From: Pedobacter ginsenosidimutans
Lineage (GTDB): Bacteria > Bacteroidota > Bacteroidia > Sphingobacteriales > Sphingobacteriaceae
Reading direction: 5' to 3'
DNA length: 64,000 nucleotides
Assembly: GCF_001442625.1 (NCBI RefSeq)
Contig: NZ_LMZQ01000013.1
Span: 124,001 to 188,000, forward strand
Positions 42,859-50,437 of this stretch are shown in pieces. The translations under genes and the position numbers were made by a program. How positions within the stretch are numbered: position 1 is the stretch's first letter; every line of letters starts with the position of its first letter. Under the pieces are notes generated by a model. It had not been told where the DNA came from and made no database searches. It was given only the letters and a program-made list of their open reading frames with translations.

Positions 42859-44356
42859 CGATTTTAGTAAACCGCAACGGGAATCGGCCTTTGGTATCAT
42901 TGTAATGGGTGCTCATACCATGCTAAAAATTGGTAAGGCGAGTTTTTTCTTATTCATTATTGCCTTTGTAAAGATGTCGAGCACTTCTTTCACCTACCTG
43001 ATATTGAGCATTTCTGCGATAATCGTATTCAGTTTCATATTTGCTTATTTATGGTATTTAAAATTTACCTTCTTTTTAGATAAAGAAAAGCAGGAATTTG
43101 TCGTTAATAAGGGAATATTCAATCGCGATCAGGTCATTATTCAGCTCGATAAAATACAGCAGGTTAACATTAACCAGAATATTCTGCAGAAAATTATCGG
43201 CGTTTATGGGTTAAAAATCGATACTGCCGGTGCTCATGGAGAAGAGGTAAGCATAAAAGCAATTGACGAAACTTCGGCCTATAACCTTAAAGAACATTTA
43301 TTAAATAGCAGAACTGCAACTGAAGTACAATCGGAAATTGAACAAGAAAACGACGGGACAGCAGAAACACCATTTTTAAGAATAAGCGCCTGGACTTTGT
43401 TCAAAGTAGGACTTACCTCTAATTATGGACAAAGTTTAGCTTTACTTGCCGCTTTTTTTTACACCGTTATTTATGAAGGCAGGCAGTTACTTGATGCCTT
43501 TAAAATTAATAAAGATGAAATTCAGAGTACGGTAACGGGTATGTTAACCATTGTTACCGTTTTTATTTTAATTGCATGCCTTTTAATTGTATTGTTAATT
43601 ATTAACCTGGTTAGAACCTTTTACAAGTATTTCGAGCTCGAAATTAGTGAGCATAAAAACACACTTTTACTCTCTTCAGGGCTGATTGCAAAAAAAAACA
43701 CCTTAATAAGTCCGAATAAAGTCCAGATTACCAAATACAGCCAGAATTACTTTCAGAAAAAGATGAATATGCTGAATATGAGTTTAAAACAGGCTCATTT
43801 TGGTCAAAGTAAAAAAGGGCATGAAATACAAGGAAACACTTTGGAAATTCCAGGATGTAATCCAACTGAGCGTGATGAACTGCTAAAAATGATACTGGGT
43901 GAAGCACCATTAAAAGGAAAAACCTTTATCCCCGATTGGCGTTTTTTGAATTTACCCATTTTCTTTAAACTGATTTTGCCTGTGGCGACATTTTTAATTA
44001 TTGCGTTTAACGTTCCTGAAGTAAAACCCTATATCGGTGTATCAATTGCTTATTTAATAATTGGAATTTTGATGATTTACATCAGTTATCGCCGACATCA
44101 GATTTCAGTAAGTCAAGATTTCATCATCAAAACCAGCGGGATTTGGGATATTTCGAATGAAATTGTAAAGCCAAATAAAATTCAGGCCATTACCACTTTT
44201 CAATATCCATGGCATAAAGGGGTCGACGTTGGTCATCTCACTTTACATACAGCCGCAGGTCAGATTCATTTTAAATATGGCAATTATACCGAAATTAAAC
44301 AGCTGGTAAATTACTGGTTGTATCAGGTAGAGCGTAAAAATGAGAATTGGATGTAA
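42845..44356 (+). CDS. bPH2 (DUF304) membrane protein, YdbT-like
   Basis: The 503-residue partner of the preceding gene. It has three PH-like units, each starting after a pair of membrane segments: NKGIFNRDQVIIQLDKIQQV (about 95-114), LLSSGLIAKKNTLISPNKVQ (about 275-294) and IKTSGIWDISNEIVKPNKIQ (about 428-447). The repeated strand pattern and six to seven membrane segments match the YdbT family. The overlap of start and stop codons implies translational coupling and probably a complex of the two proteins. Confidence 0.88.
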   Translation: MPVNNDFSKPQRESAFGIIVMGAHTMLKIGKASFFLFIIAFVKMSSTSFTYLILSISAIIVFSFIFAYLWYLKFTFFLDKEKQEFVVNKGIFNRDQVIIQLDKIQQVNINQNILQKIIGVYGLKIDTAGAHGEEVSIKAIDETSAYNLKEHLLNSRTATEVQSEIEQENDGTAETPFLRISAWTLFKVGLTSNYGQSLALLAAFFYTVIYEGRQLLDAFKINKDEIQSTVTGMLTIVTVFILIACLLIVLLIINLVRTFYKYFELEISEHKNTLLLSSGLIAKKNTLISPNKVQITKYSQNYFQKKMNMLNMSLKQAHFGQSKKGHEIQGNTLEIPGCNPTERDELLKMILGEAPLKGKTFIPDWRFLNLPIFFKLILPVATFLIIAFNVPEVKPYIGVSIAYLIIGILMIYISYRRHQISVSQDFIIKTSGIWDISNEIVKPNKIQAITTFQYPWHKGVDVGHLTLHTAAGQIHFKYGNYTEIKQLVNYWLYQVERKNENWM

Positions 44357-44380
44357 TTTTTTAAAGAAAAAACAATTAAT

Positions 44381-44746
44381 ATGAATACCAGGGAACAGAT
44401 TGTTTTAAATGAAGATAGGTTATTAACAGCCATAAAACATGGTGATATTGAGGAGCTGGATCTGCTCTTGCATGAAGATTTACTTTTTAACCTGCCCAAT
44501 GGAGTAACTATAACAAAGGCGATGGATTTGGAAACTTACACATCCGGAAATTTGGTTGTAAATTCTATTCTACCGGCTGAACAGCAAATTAATCTGATTA
44601 ACGATATTGCAGTTGTTAGTGTGAAAATTGAGCTAAAGGCAGTATATAATTCGCAATCTATCGAAGGTATTTTCAGATATTTAAGAGTTTGGAAGGTGTT
44701 TGATCAGGAATGGAAAGTAATAGCCGGAAGTTGTGTGGCCATATAA
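44381..44746 (+). CDS. NTF2-like (DUF4440) small protein
   Basis: A 121-residue cytoplasmic protein with a cone-shaped NTF2-like fold predicted from the pattern: two N-terminal helices (LTAIKHGDIEELDLLL), HEDLLFNLPNGV, then strands ending in YLRVWKVFDQEWKVIAGS. This matches DUF4440/SnoaL-like proteins, which are small-molecule-binding or enzymatic scaffolds of unknown substrate. It starts 24 bases after the YdbT-like gene and may be the last gene of that operon. Confidence 0.85.
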   Translation: MNTREQIVLNEDRLLTAIKHGDIEELDLLLHEDLLFNLPNGVTITKAMDLETYTSGNLVVNSILPAEQQINLINDIAVVSVKIELKAVYNSQSIEGIFRYLRVWKVFDQEWKVIAGSCVAI

Positions 44747-44752
44747 AAAATA

Positions 44753-44783
44753 GCAGCTGCCAGGTTTAAACCCAGGCAGCTGC
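44753..44783. terminator. Bidirectional terminator hairpin
   Basis: GCAGCTGCC (44753-44761) and GGCAGCTGC (44775-44783) are perfect arms, with GGTTTAAACC making a second small palindrome in the loop. It separates convergent genes; A/T-runs on either side are short. Confidence 0.7.
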
Positions 44784-44793
44784 AATAATTCAA

Positions 44794-45678
44794 TTAATTC
44801 TGGTATGCCGCAGCAAACTCAACAGCAAAATCTTTGAGTTTAATGCTACCTAAAACAGGTCTGTTTTTGTAATAATCTACAAAAAGTTTATTGCTCCTGA
44901 TTGCATCGCCCATTTCTACATAGTTTTTGGCTATTTCTTCAGGTAAACCCGCTCCTACCATTCCGTTAAATGCATCTTCATCGCTAAATTCTATCCATGG
45001 CAATGCTGGTTTATCGACTGCAGTGCCTAGTACTTTTGCAACATCGGCCGGCGTACTTTCATCATCACTGGCTACATACTGTATGGTTTTACCTGTAAAA
45101 TTGCTCTCCAATACTTCAGCGGCTACTTCTGCAATGTTACGGGGATGCACCAAAACAAGTTTTGAATCGGCGCCAAAATTAGACCCTAATATATTTGCAT
45201 GTTTAACCATATCGATGTTGGCTAAAAAGTTAATATAGAAATAACCAGCACGTAAATGTTTTACGTCTACCCCATTTAATGCGGCAAAAATATTTTCTAC
45301 ATCATGTAATCCTGCAATTGGACCAGTTCCATCCGGCAGATCTGCACCTACGCTACTTAAATTCACTACTTTTTTAACTCCCGCCTCTTTTATGGCAGCT
45401 GCATAATTTTCGCCGATACCTTTAATATATGCCCTAAATTTTGGTGCTGCAAAATTTGGCGGAACCATGGTGTAAATGGCATCAGCCCCTGTAAAAGCAT
45501 CCTTTAAAAATCCGGTATCGCTTACACTACCAATTAAAGGTATTGCACCCAGCGATTTAATTTCTTCGGCTCTATCAGCGTTACTGCTAATAATTTTTAC
45601 TTCGTGACCTTTGGCTACCAATATTTCGGCAAGAGGTTTGGTAATATTACCAATTGATCCTGTTAATGTTATTTTCAT
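44794..45678 (-). CDS. NmrA-like NAD(P)-binding oxidoreductase
   Basis: A 294-residue atypical short-chain dehydrogenase. TGSIGNITKPLAEILV at residues 5-20 is the Rossmann-fold glycine motif (a T-G-x-x-G-x-x-x-x pattern) and VVNLSSVGAD the later core strand. The YxxxK catalytic pair of typical members is not evident, as in the NmrA and quinone-reductase (QorB/YtfG) branches. The sequence fits an NAD(P)H:quinone-type reductase or a redox sensor. It is divergent from an HxlR regulator, the arrangement seen for QorR-qor pairs and YodB-type systems, which points to a role with quinones or other electrophiles. Confidence 0.87.
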   Translation of the reverse strand: MKITLTGSIGNITKPLAEILVAKGHEVKIISSNADRAEEIKSLGAIPLIGSVSDTGFLKDAFTGADAIYTMVPPNFAAPKFRAYIKGIGENYAAAIKEAGVKKVVNLSSVGADLPDGTGPIAGLHDVENIFAALNGVDVKHLRAGYFYINFLANIDMVKHANILGSNFGADSKLVLVHPRNIAEVAAEVLESNFTGKTIQYVASDDESTPADVAKVLGTAVDKPALPWIEFSDEDAFNGMVGAGLPEEIAKNYVEMGDAIRSNKLFVDYYKNRPVLGSIKLKDFAVEFAAAYQN

Positions 45679-45718
45679 GATTTTTTGTTTTTAAATATTG
45701 AATACAAAGCTATATTTG

Positions 45719-45748
45719 TACTTACTTTTATACAAGTACTTACCCCAA
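45719..45748. promoter_or_regulatory. Candidate HxlR operator between divergent genes
   Basis: GTACTTAC occurs twice (45719-45726 and 45736-45743), with ATACAAGTAC forming an inverted arrangement with the first GTAC. The region lies between the NmrA-like and HxlR starts. Confidence 0.4.
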
Positions 45749-45759
45749 AGTATGTAACC

Positions 45760-46113
45760 ATGACAGCTGTTAAAGAAAGTTCGACCCGTAATTTTAATAA
45801 AGGCATAGCACTAACCAGTTGCCCGGTTACCTTTGTAATGGAAAAAATTGGTGGTTATTGGAAACCCATTATTATTTTTCATTTAATGAGCGGACCAAAG
45901 CGCTACAGCGAGTTAAAACGTGCGATACCACAGATAACTGAAAAAATGCTTATACAACATTTAAAGCAATTGCAAAATGATGACCTTGTTCATAGAGATG
46001 CACAAGCTATTGTTCCGCCGGTAGTTACCTATAGCCTCACAAAATCGGGGGAGGATCTTTTTCAGGTATTAGATTCAATGGTAGATTGGGCCATTAAAAA
46101 TGGTTCTGTTTAA
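45760..46113 (+). CDS. HxlR-family transcriptional regulator
   Basis: The ATG at 45760 begins the normal length protein (about 117 residues). The winged-helix domain spans about 20-110: MEKIGGYWKPIIIFHLM, GPKRYSELKRAIPQITEKML and the wing VVTYSLTKSGE. Cys21 (LTSCPV) lies at the position of the conserved N-terminal Cys used for redox or electrophile sensing in YodB, HypR and QorR. It very probably represses the divergent NmrA-like gene and is released by Cys modification; that is inference from family knowledge and gene layout. Confidence 0.92.
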   Translation: MTAVKESSTRNFNKGIALTSCPVTFVMEKIGGYWKPIIIFHLMSGPKRYSELKRAIPQITEKMLIQHLKQLQNDDLVHRDAQAIVPPVVTYSLTKSGEDLFQVLDSMVDWAIKNGSV

Positions 46114-46173
46114 TCTGAAATGTACTCATCTGGGCAATCAGAATGACGAACGAATATATAGATAGATTTTAAA

Positions 46174-46226
46174 CCTTCAATAGTAGCACAAACTAAATGA
46201 TATAAATCTTGGCGAAGCGGATACCC
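46174..46226. repeat. 53-bp direct repeat, copy 1
   Basis: CCTTCAATAGTAGCACAAAC to GGCGAAGCGGATACC; second copy at 47105-47157. They bracket the DUF493 gene. Confidence 0.75.
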
Positions 46227-46262
46227 TAATATCATTAAGTTAAAGGATAAATCGCAAAAAGA

Positions 46263-46301
46263 TGTCAGTCTGCCCAAAGGAGTCCTTTGGACAGACTGAC
46301 A
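46263..46301. repeat. Near-perfect 39-base hairpin
   Basis: TGTCAGTCTGCCCAAAGGA pairs with TCCTTTGGACAGACTGACA with a single mismatch. It lacks a T-run and lies between two leftward/rightward gene ends. Confidence 0.75.
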
Positions 46302-46626
46302 ACCGCGGTGTTTAACTTAATGACATTGAGCATTACGCTGCACCAAGGAGGCACGACGAATCAAATTGTAAAGCGAAACTGGAACCAATTTGATTACGCT
46401 CCGAAAAAGAAAATTAGGCGATATATATTTTTTATTGATCGGAAATGAAAGCGTGGTTTTTCATTGGGGATTGCAGTCCTGCTGTTCGCTGTAGCCCTCA
46501 TACTTCGGGGCTGCCGCTGCCATCAGGTTTACGAACAGCGTAGGTGTACACTACGGCCTCAAAAATGAAATACGGATCTGGCTTTTCTAAAAACCAGAAG
46601 AAAATCATTTTGATATGTGGGAGAGC

Positions 46627-46950
46627 CTACAGTACCATAATCCCCTTGATATTTCCGGTTTGCTTATAAATAGCAATCACCTCATCAGCATTTTGCATTT
46701 TCTTTTTTACGGTAATCGAAACATATTTCCCGGTTTTTGAAGCTTGCTCAATAAACTCATCATCAGGTAAAATGGCACGTAAATCTTGTATTTTATCTAG
46801 CCCGCCAGTGATAATGAATTTAAAATTATAAATACCTGGAAACTGCTCAACACTTTCCAGTTTCTCTTTTAAATTAGCATAAATATCTCCACTAGTACCA
46901 TCTGGGATATCAGTAAACTCAATATCTTTATTATTTTTATTCTCATCCAT
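46627..46950 (-). CDS. DUF493 (YbeD-like) family protein
   Basis: A 107-residue cytoplasmic protein. After an acidic, Asn/Lys-rich start, the FPGIYNFKFIITGG segment (about 38-51), the SKTGKYVSITVKKKM strand and helix pattern and IYKQTGNIKGIMVL at the end match the ferredoxin-like DUF493 fold of E. coli YbeD. The function is unknown, with small-molecule or ACT-like regulatory binding suggested by the fold. It is a single gene between the two 53-bp repeats. Confidence 0.85.
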   Translation of the reverse strand: MDENKNNKDIEFTDIPDGTSGDIYANLKEKLESVEQFPGIYNFKFIITGGLDKIQDLRAILPDDEFIEQASKTGKYVSITVKKKMQNADEVIAIYKQTGNIKGIMVL

Positions 46951-47411
46951 AGCGAAAGCATATCAAATTCTATACCCAAATAAATAGGGTGCAATTCTGA
47001 CAGCATAAACGTTTTTTTTAAGTAAAATACCCCCATTTCGGGCGATTAGAAGGAAAACATTATTAAATGATATACAAGTTTAATTTTAACTTTGGGCTTT
47101 AATCCCTCAATAGTAGCACAAGCTAAATTTATATAAACCTTGGCGAAGCGGATACCGGCCTAGCGGGTAATGCCTGCAGGTGTATGAGCAAAGCAAAGGG
47201 CTACTGAATCCGATGAAATACAGCTGTTGCTTTACCCCTAAATCCCCTAAGGGGACTTCATACCCAAATTTAATGGCATGATGGATTCTGAAACAAGTTC
47301 AGAATGACGAGCCATTACAACGACCGATCAGGTTTTAAACTAATTACTAACAACTTTGGCAAAAAACGATAGGAATTGTTATTTTTGAGCCTCAAAAAAA
47401 CAGGAGCCGAT
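46951..47411. other. Gene-free stretch with repeats
   Basis: Holds the second 53-bp repeat, a CCTAAATCCCCTAAGGGGAC hairpin near 47240, and a GATTCTGAAACAAGTTCAGAATGACGA repeat (47284-47310). The Shine-Dalgarno-like AGGAG of the helicase gene lies at its right end. Confidence 0.65.
47105..47157. repeat. 53-bp direct repeat, copy 2
   Basis: CCTCAATAGTAGCACAAGC to GGCGAAGCGGATACC, matching 46174-46226 with a few substitutions. Confidence 0.75.
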
Positions 47412-49715
47412 TTGGATTATTTAGCAGGATTAAACCCACAACAAAGAGCAGCAGTAGAGAACACAAAAGGACCCGTAATGATTGTTGCAGGTGCAGGTTC
47501 GGGCAAAACCAGGGTAATTACATTTCGTGTAGCCCACCTTATTCAAACCGGTACTGACCCCTTTAACATTCTGGTTTTAACCTTTACCAACAAGGCGAGT
47601 AAGGATATGCGCGAGCGTATCAGTAAAGTGGTTGGTGCAGAGGCAAAAAACATTTGGATGGGTACTTTTCACTCTGTTTTTGCCAAAATTTTAAGGGTAG
47701 AGGCCGAGAAAATCGGTTATCCGAGCAATTTTACCATTTACGATACCGATGACAGTAAAAGTGTAATCCGTGCTATTTTGAAAGAGATGCAGCTGGATGA
47801 TAAATTATATGCAGCGAACTTTGTTTTCAATAGAATTTCATCAGCCAAAAATAATTTAATTTCCTGGGGTGAATATCAAGCTAACGACCAGATACAGGCC
47901 GAAGATATTCAGAATAAACGCCCATTAATCGGTCAGATTTACGAAACCTATGCCAAGCGCTGTTTTAGAGCAGGTGCAATGGATTTCGACGATTTGTTGT
48001 TCAAAACCAATATTTTATTGAAAGAACATCCTGATGTTTTAAACAAATACCAACAGAAATTCAGGTACCTGATGGTGGATGAGTATCAGGATACCAACTT
48101 TTCGCAGTATACCATTGTGAAAAAACTGGCAGCGGCTTATCAGAACATTTGTGTGGTAGGTGATGATGCACAGAGTATTTATGCGTTCCGTGGTGCAAAC
48201 ATCCAGAATATTTTAAATTTCGAACGCGATTACCCTGATTTAAAGGTTTATAAATTAGAACAGAATTACCGTTCTACCCAAAATATTGTTGATGCAGCGA
48301 GCAGTATCATTGCAAACAACAAAAATCAGCTCGAAAAAAATGTTTTCTCTGATAACGAACCTGGCGACCGCATTAAAGTTTCGCGGGCTTTTACCGATAA
48401 CGAAGAGGGTAAACTGGTTGCCGAAGCCATTATTCAGGAGCGCAGTACCAAAGGCTACCAACACAACGATTTTGCCATTTTGTATCGTACCAATGCGCAA
48501 AGCAGGGCTATGGAGGAGGGTTTACGTAAGCTAAATATTCCTTACCGGATATATGGCGGTCAGTCTTTTTACCAGCGCAAGGAGATTAAAGATTTAATTG
48601 CGTATTTCCGTTTAACTTTTAATCCGAAGGATGAAGAGGCTATAAAACGTGTAATCAATTATCCTAAACGTGGTATTGGCGATACCTCTATTGACAAAAT
48701 TATTGTGGCGGCAGATCAGCATGGAAAAACCATGTGGGATGTAATTTCGAATGCGCACGAATATGTAGATGGGCGTTTAGCCAATCAATTGAACGATTTT
48801 GCCATGATGGTGCAAAGCTTTCAGGCAGAGGCAAAAAAGCTCGATGCTTATGATACGGCTTTGTTTATTGCCCAACATGCAGGTATTTTAAAAGAATTAT
48901 ATACTGATGATAGCGTTGAAGGACGTGCACGGTATGAAAATATCCAGGAGTTATTAAACGGTATTAAGGAATTTGCAGAACGCGAGGATATTGAAGAAAA
49001 AGGTCTGGATATCTTTATGCAGGATGTTGCGCTTTTAACCAACGATGATAAGGATGGAGACAAAAATAAGGATACGGTTTCTTTAATGACGATCCACTCG
49101 GCCAAAGGTTTGGAGTTTAAAAACGTATTTATCGTAGGATTGGAAGAAAATCTGTTTCCATCGCAAATGTCGTTAACCAACCGTACTGATTTAGAGGAAG
49201 AGCGCCGTTTGTTTTATGTAGCCATTACCCGTGCCGAAGTAAAACTAACACTTACATATGCTACATCCCGCTACCGCTGGGGAACTTTAACCAACTGCGA
49301 ACCAAGCCGTTTCATTAACGAAATTAGTCCGAAATTTTTAGAATTGGATGTTAAACCGGCCAAATCAACCAGTTTTGATGGCAATTTTGATGATGACCGC
49401 AAAACATGGACCTCGCAGCCGCGTGACTTTTTTAGCAAGCCAAAACCAGCGGCCGGTGCAACTACTTCTGCCCCACCTGTCCGCCCGAAAACAACATCGT
49501 TACTGGCAAAAGCACACGTACCAACACCCGGCTTTACTCCATCGCAACCTCATGAATTTCAAGGCGGTATGGAAGTTGAGCACGAAAAATTCGGTTTCGG
49601 AAAAATTATCAGCTTAGAGGGAACTTTGCCTGATGTTAAGGCTACTGTATTCTTCCAGGGCTTAGGCAATAAACAGCTACTGCTTAAGTTTGCGAAACTG
49701 ATGATTGTAAAATAA
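47412..49715 (+). CDS. uvrD: UvrD/PcrA-like superfamily 1 DNA helicase
   Basis: The start is set at the TTG at 47412: it is preceded by AGGAG with 5-base spacing and begins the usual (M)DYLAGLNPQQ of Bacteroidota homologues. Another TTG 36 bases upstream is possible. The roughly 767-residue protein has Walker A AGAGSGKT (26-33), the Q-motif LNPQQ, VDEYQDTN (Walker B), GDDAQSIYAFRGA, and the motif V/VI strings TIHSAKGLEF and RRLFYVAITRA. A Pro/Thr-rich linker leads to a C-terminal Tudor-like module (HEKFGFGKIISLEG). It should translocate 3' to 5' in excision repair and removal of blocked complexes from replication forks. Confidence 0.93.
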   Translation: MDYLAGLNPQQRAAVENTKGPVMIVAGAGSGKTRVITFRVAHLIQTGTDPFNILVLTFTNKASKDMRERISKVVGAEAKNIWMGTFHSVFAKILRVEAEKIGYPSNFTIYDTDDSKSVIRAILKEMQLDDKLYAANFVFNRISSAKNNLISWGEYQANDQIQAEDIQNKRPLIGQIYETYAKRCFRAGAMDFDDLLFKTNILLKEHPDVLNKYQQKFRYLMVDEYQDTNFSQYTIVKKLAAAYQNICVVGDDAQSIYAFRGANIQNILNFERDYPDLKVYKLEQNYRSTQNIVDAASSIIANNKNQLEKNVFSDNEPGDRIKVSRAFTDNEEGKLVAEAIIQERSTKGYQHNDFAILYRTNAQSRAMEEGLRKLNIPYRIYGGQSFYQRKEIKDLIAYFRLTFNPKDEEAIKRVINYPKRGIGDTSIDKIIVAADQHGKTMWDVISNAHEYVDGRLANQLNDFAMMVQSFQAEAKKLDAYDTALFIAQHAGILKELYTDDSVEGRARYENIQELLNGIKEFAEREDIEEKGLDIFMQDVALLTNDDKDGDKNKDTVSLMTIHSAKGLEFKNVFIVGLEENLFPSQMSLTNRTDLEEERRLFYVAITRAEVKLTLTYATSRYRWGTLTNCEPSRFINEISPKFLELDVKPAKSTSFDGNFDDDRKTWTSQPRDFFSKPKPAAGATTSAPPVRPKTTSLLAKAHVPTPGFTPSQPHEFQGGMEVEHEKFGFGKIISLEGTLPDVKATVFFQGLGNKQLLLKFAKLMIVK

Positions 49716-49732
49716 ACACTGATTTCCATTTA

Positions 49733-49857
49733 GCCACGGAAACTCAAAGGCACGGAAAAATAACGAAGATTCATCATCCTGATTCCGATTTTACATCGGG
49801 ATCAGGATCCTTAATAGATAAAACAAATAGATGCTGAATCAAGTTCAGCATGACGAA
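49733..49857. repeat. Extragenic repeats after the helicase gene
   Basis: Three elements: CCACGGAAACTCAAAGGCACGG wording, an ATCCTGATTCCGAT...ATCGGGATCAGGAT hairpin (about 49778-49809) that could terminate transcription weakly, and ATGCTGAATCAAGTTCAGCATGACGA (49831-49856). Confidence 0.6.
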
Positions 49858-49894
49858 TGCGATGAAATTATGCCTAACCTTGTGTTTTCAACTT

Positions 49895-50314
49895 TTAATA
49901 AATAGATCGATCTTCTAGAAATTCTCCGATCTTGAGGGTAATTAATTGTTCACTATCCAATGATTTAGCTTGTACATGCCATTCATCTGTTAACTCAATA
50001 ATTTCTACCATGCTACCAAAGGGGAAAAATTCGCCTTTATTATCAACAGTAATTTTCACCTTTTCCCCAACTTTTGGCTCTTTAAAGAATAATTGGTTTC
50101 CTACTATATTCAGCCCTTCAATTTTTTCCAAATCTGATAAAAGATATTTTCGATAAGGCGATTGCGGATTTTGTGAAACCAATACAAAAGACTGGGTCTC
50201 CATTTCATACTGAACCTGCATTTTATAGAAAAATTTACCCCTTATTTTATCTCCGAGGTAAATTTTCTCGCCTTGTGCCGTAAGGCAGCCTGTATAAAAA
50301 GATTCTATATCCAT
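49895..50314 (-). CDS. Protein of unknown function, beta-rich
   Basis: The ATG at 50314 (MDIESFYTGCLTAQGEKIYL) is chosen because the protein-like sequence begins there; 27 open codons upstream look unlike the rest. The 139-residue product has no signal or membrane segment. It appears to consist mainly of beta strands (GKFFYKMQVQYEME, SFVLVSQ, KVKITVDNKGEFFPFGSMVEIIEL), and the LGDKIRGKFFY turn loosely resembles YopX-like folds. I do not recognise a family. It is divergent from smc, and the two starts are 124 bases apart. Confidence 0.6.
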   Translation of the reverse strand: MDIESFYTGCLTAQGEKIYLGDKIRGKFFYKMQVQYEMETQSFVLVSQNPQSPYRKYLLSDLEKIEGLNIVGNQLFFKEPKVGEKVKITVDNKGEFFPFGSMVEIIELTDEWHVQAKSLDSEQLITLKIGEFLEDRSIY

Positions 50315-50437
50315 AAATTGATTGATAAGATCTGATTTCCATTTTAAACACCAAATATGGCTTAAACTTTTAGGATTCTTATTGAAAAACCACAAAATTA
50401 TCCTTATTATTGAACTCGGTTCTCCCGATTACAAACC

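Larger units (their letters stand above)
46114..46626. other. Gene-free stretch with repeats and a long hairpin
   Basis: Contains the first copy of a 53-bp direct repeat, a near-perfect hairpin at 46263-46301, and CCCTCATACTTCGGGGCTGCC wording related to the 39.2-kb repeats. No coding frame is supported. Confidence 0.65.
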
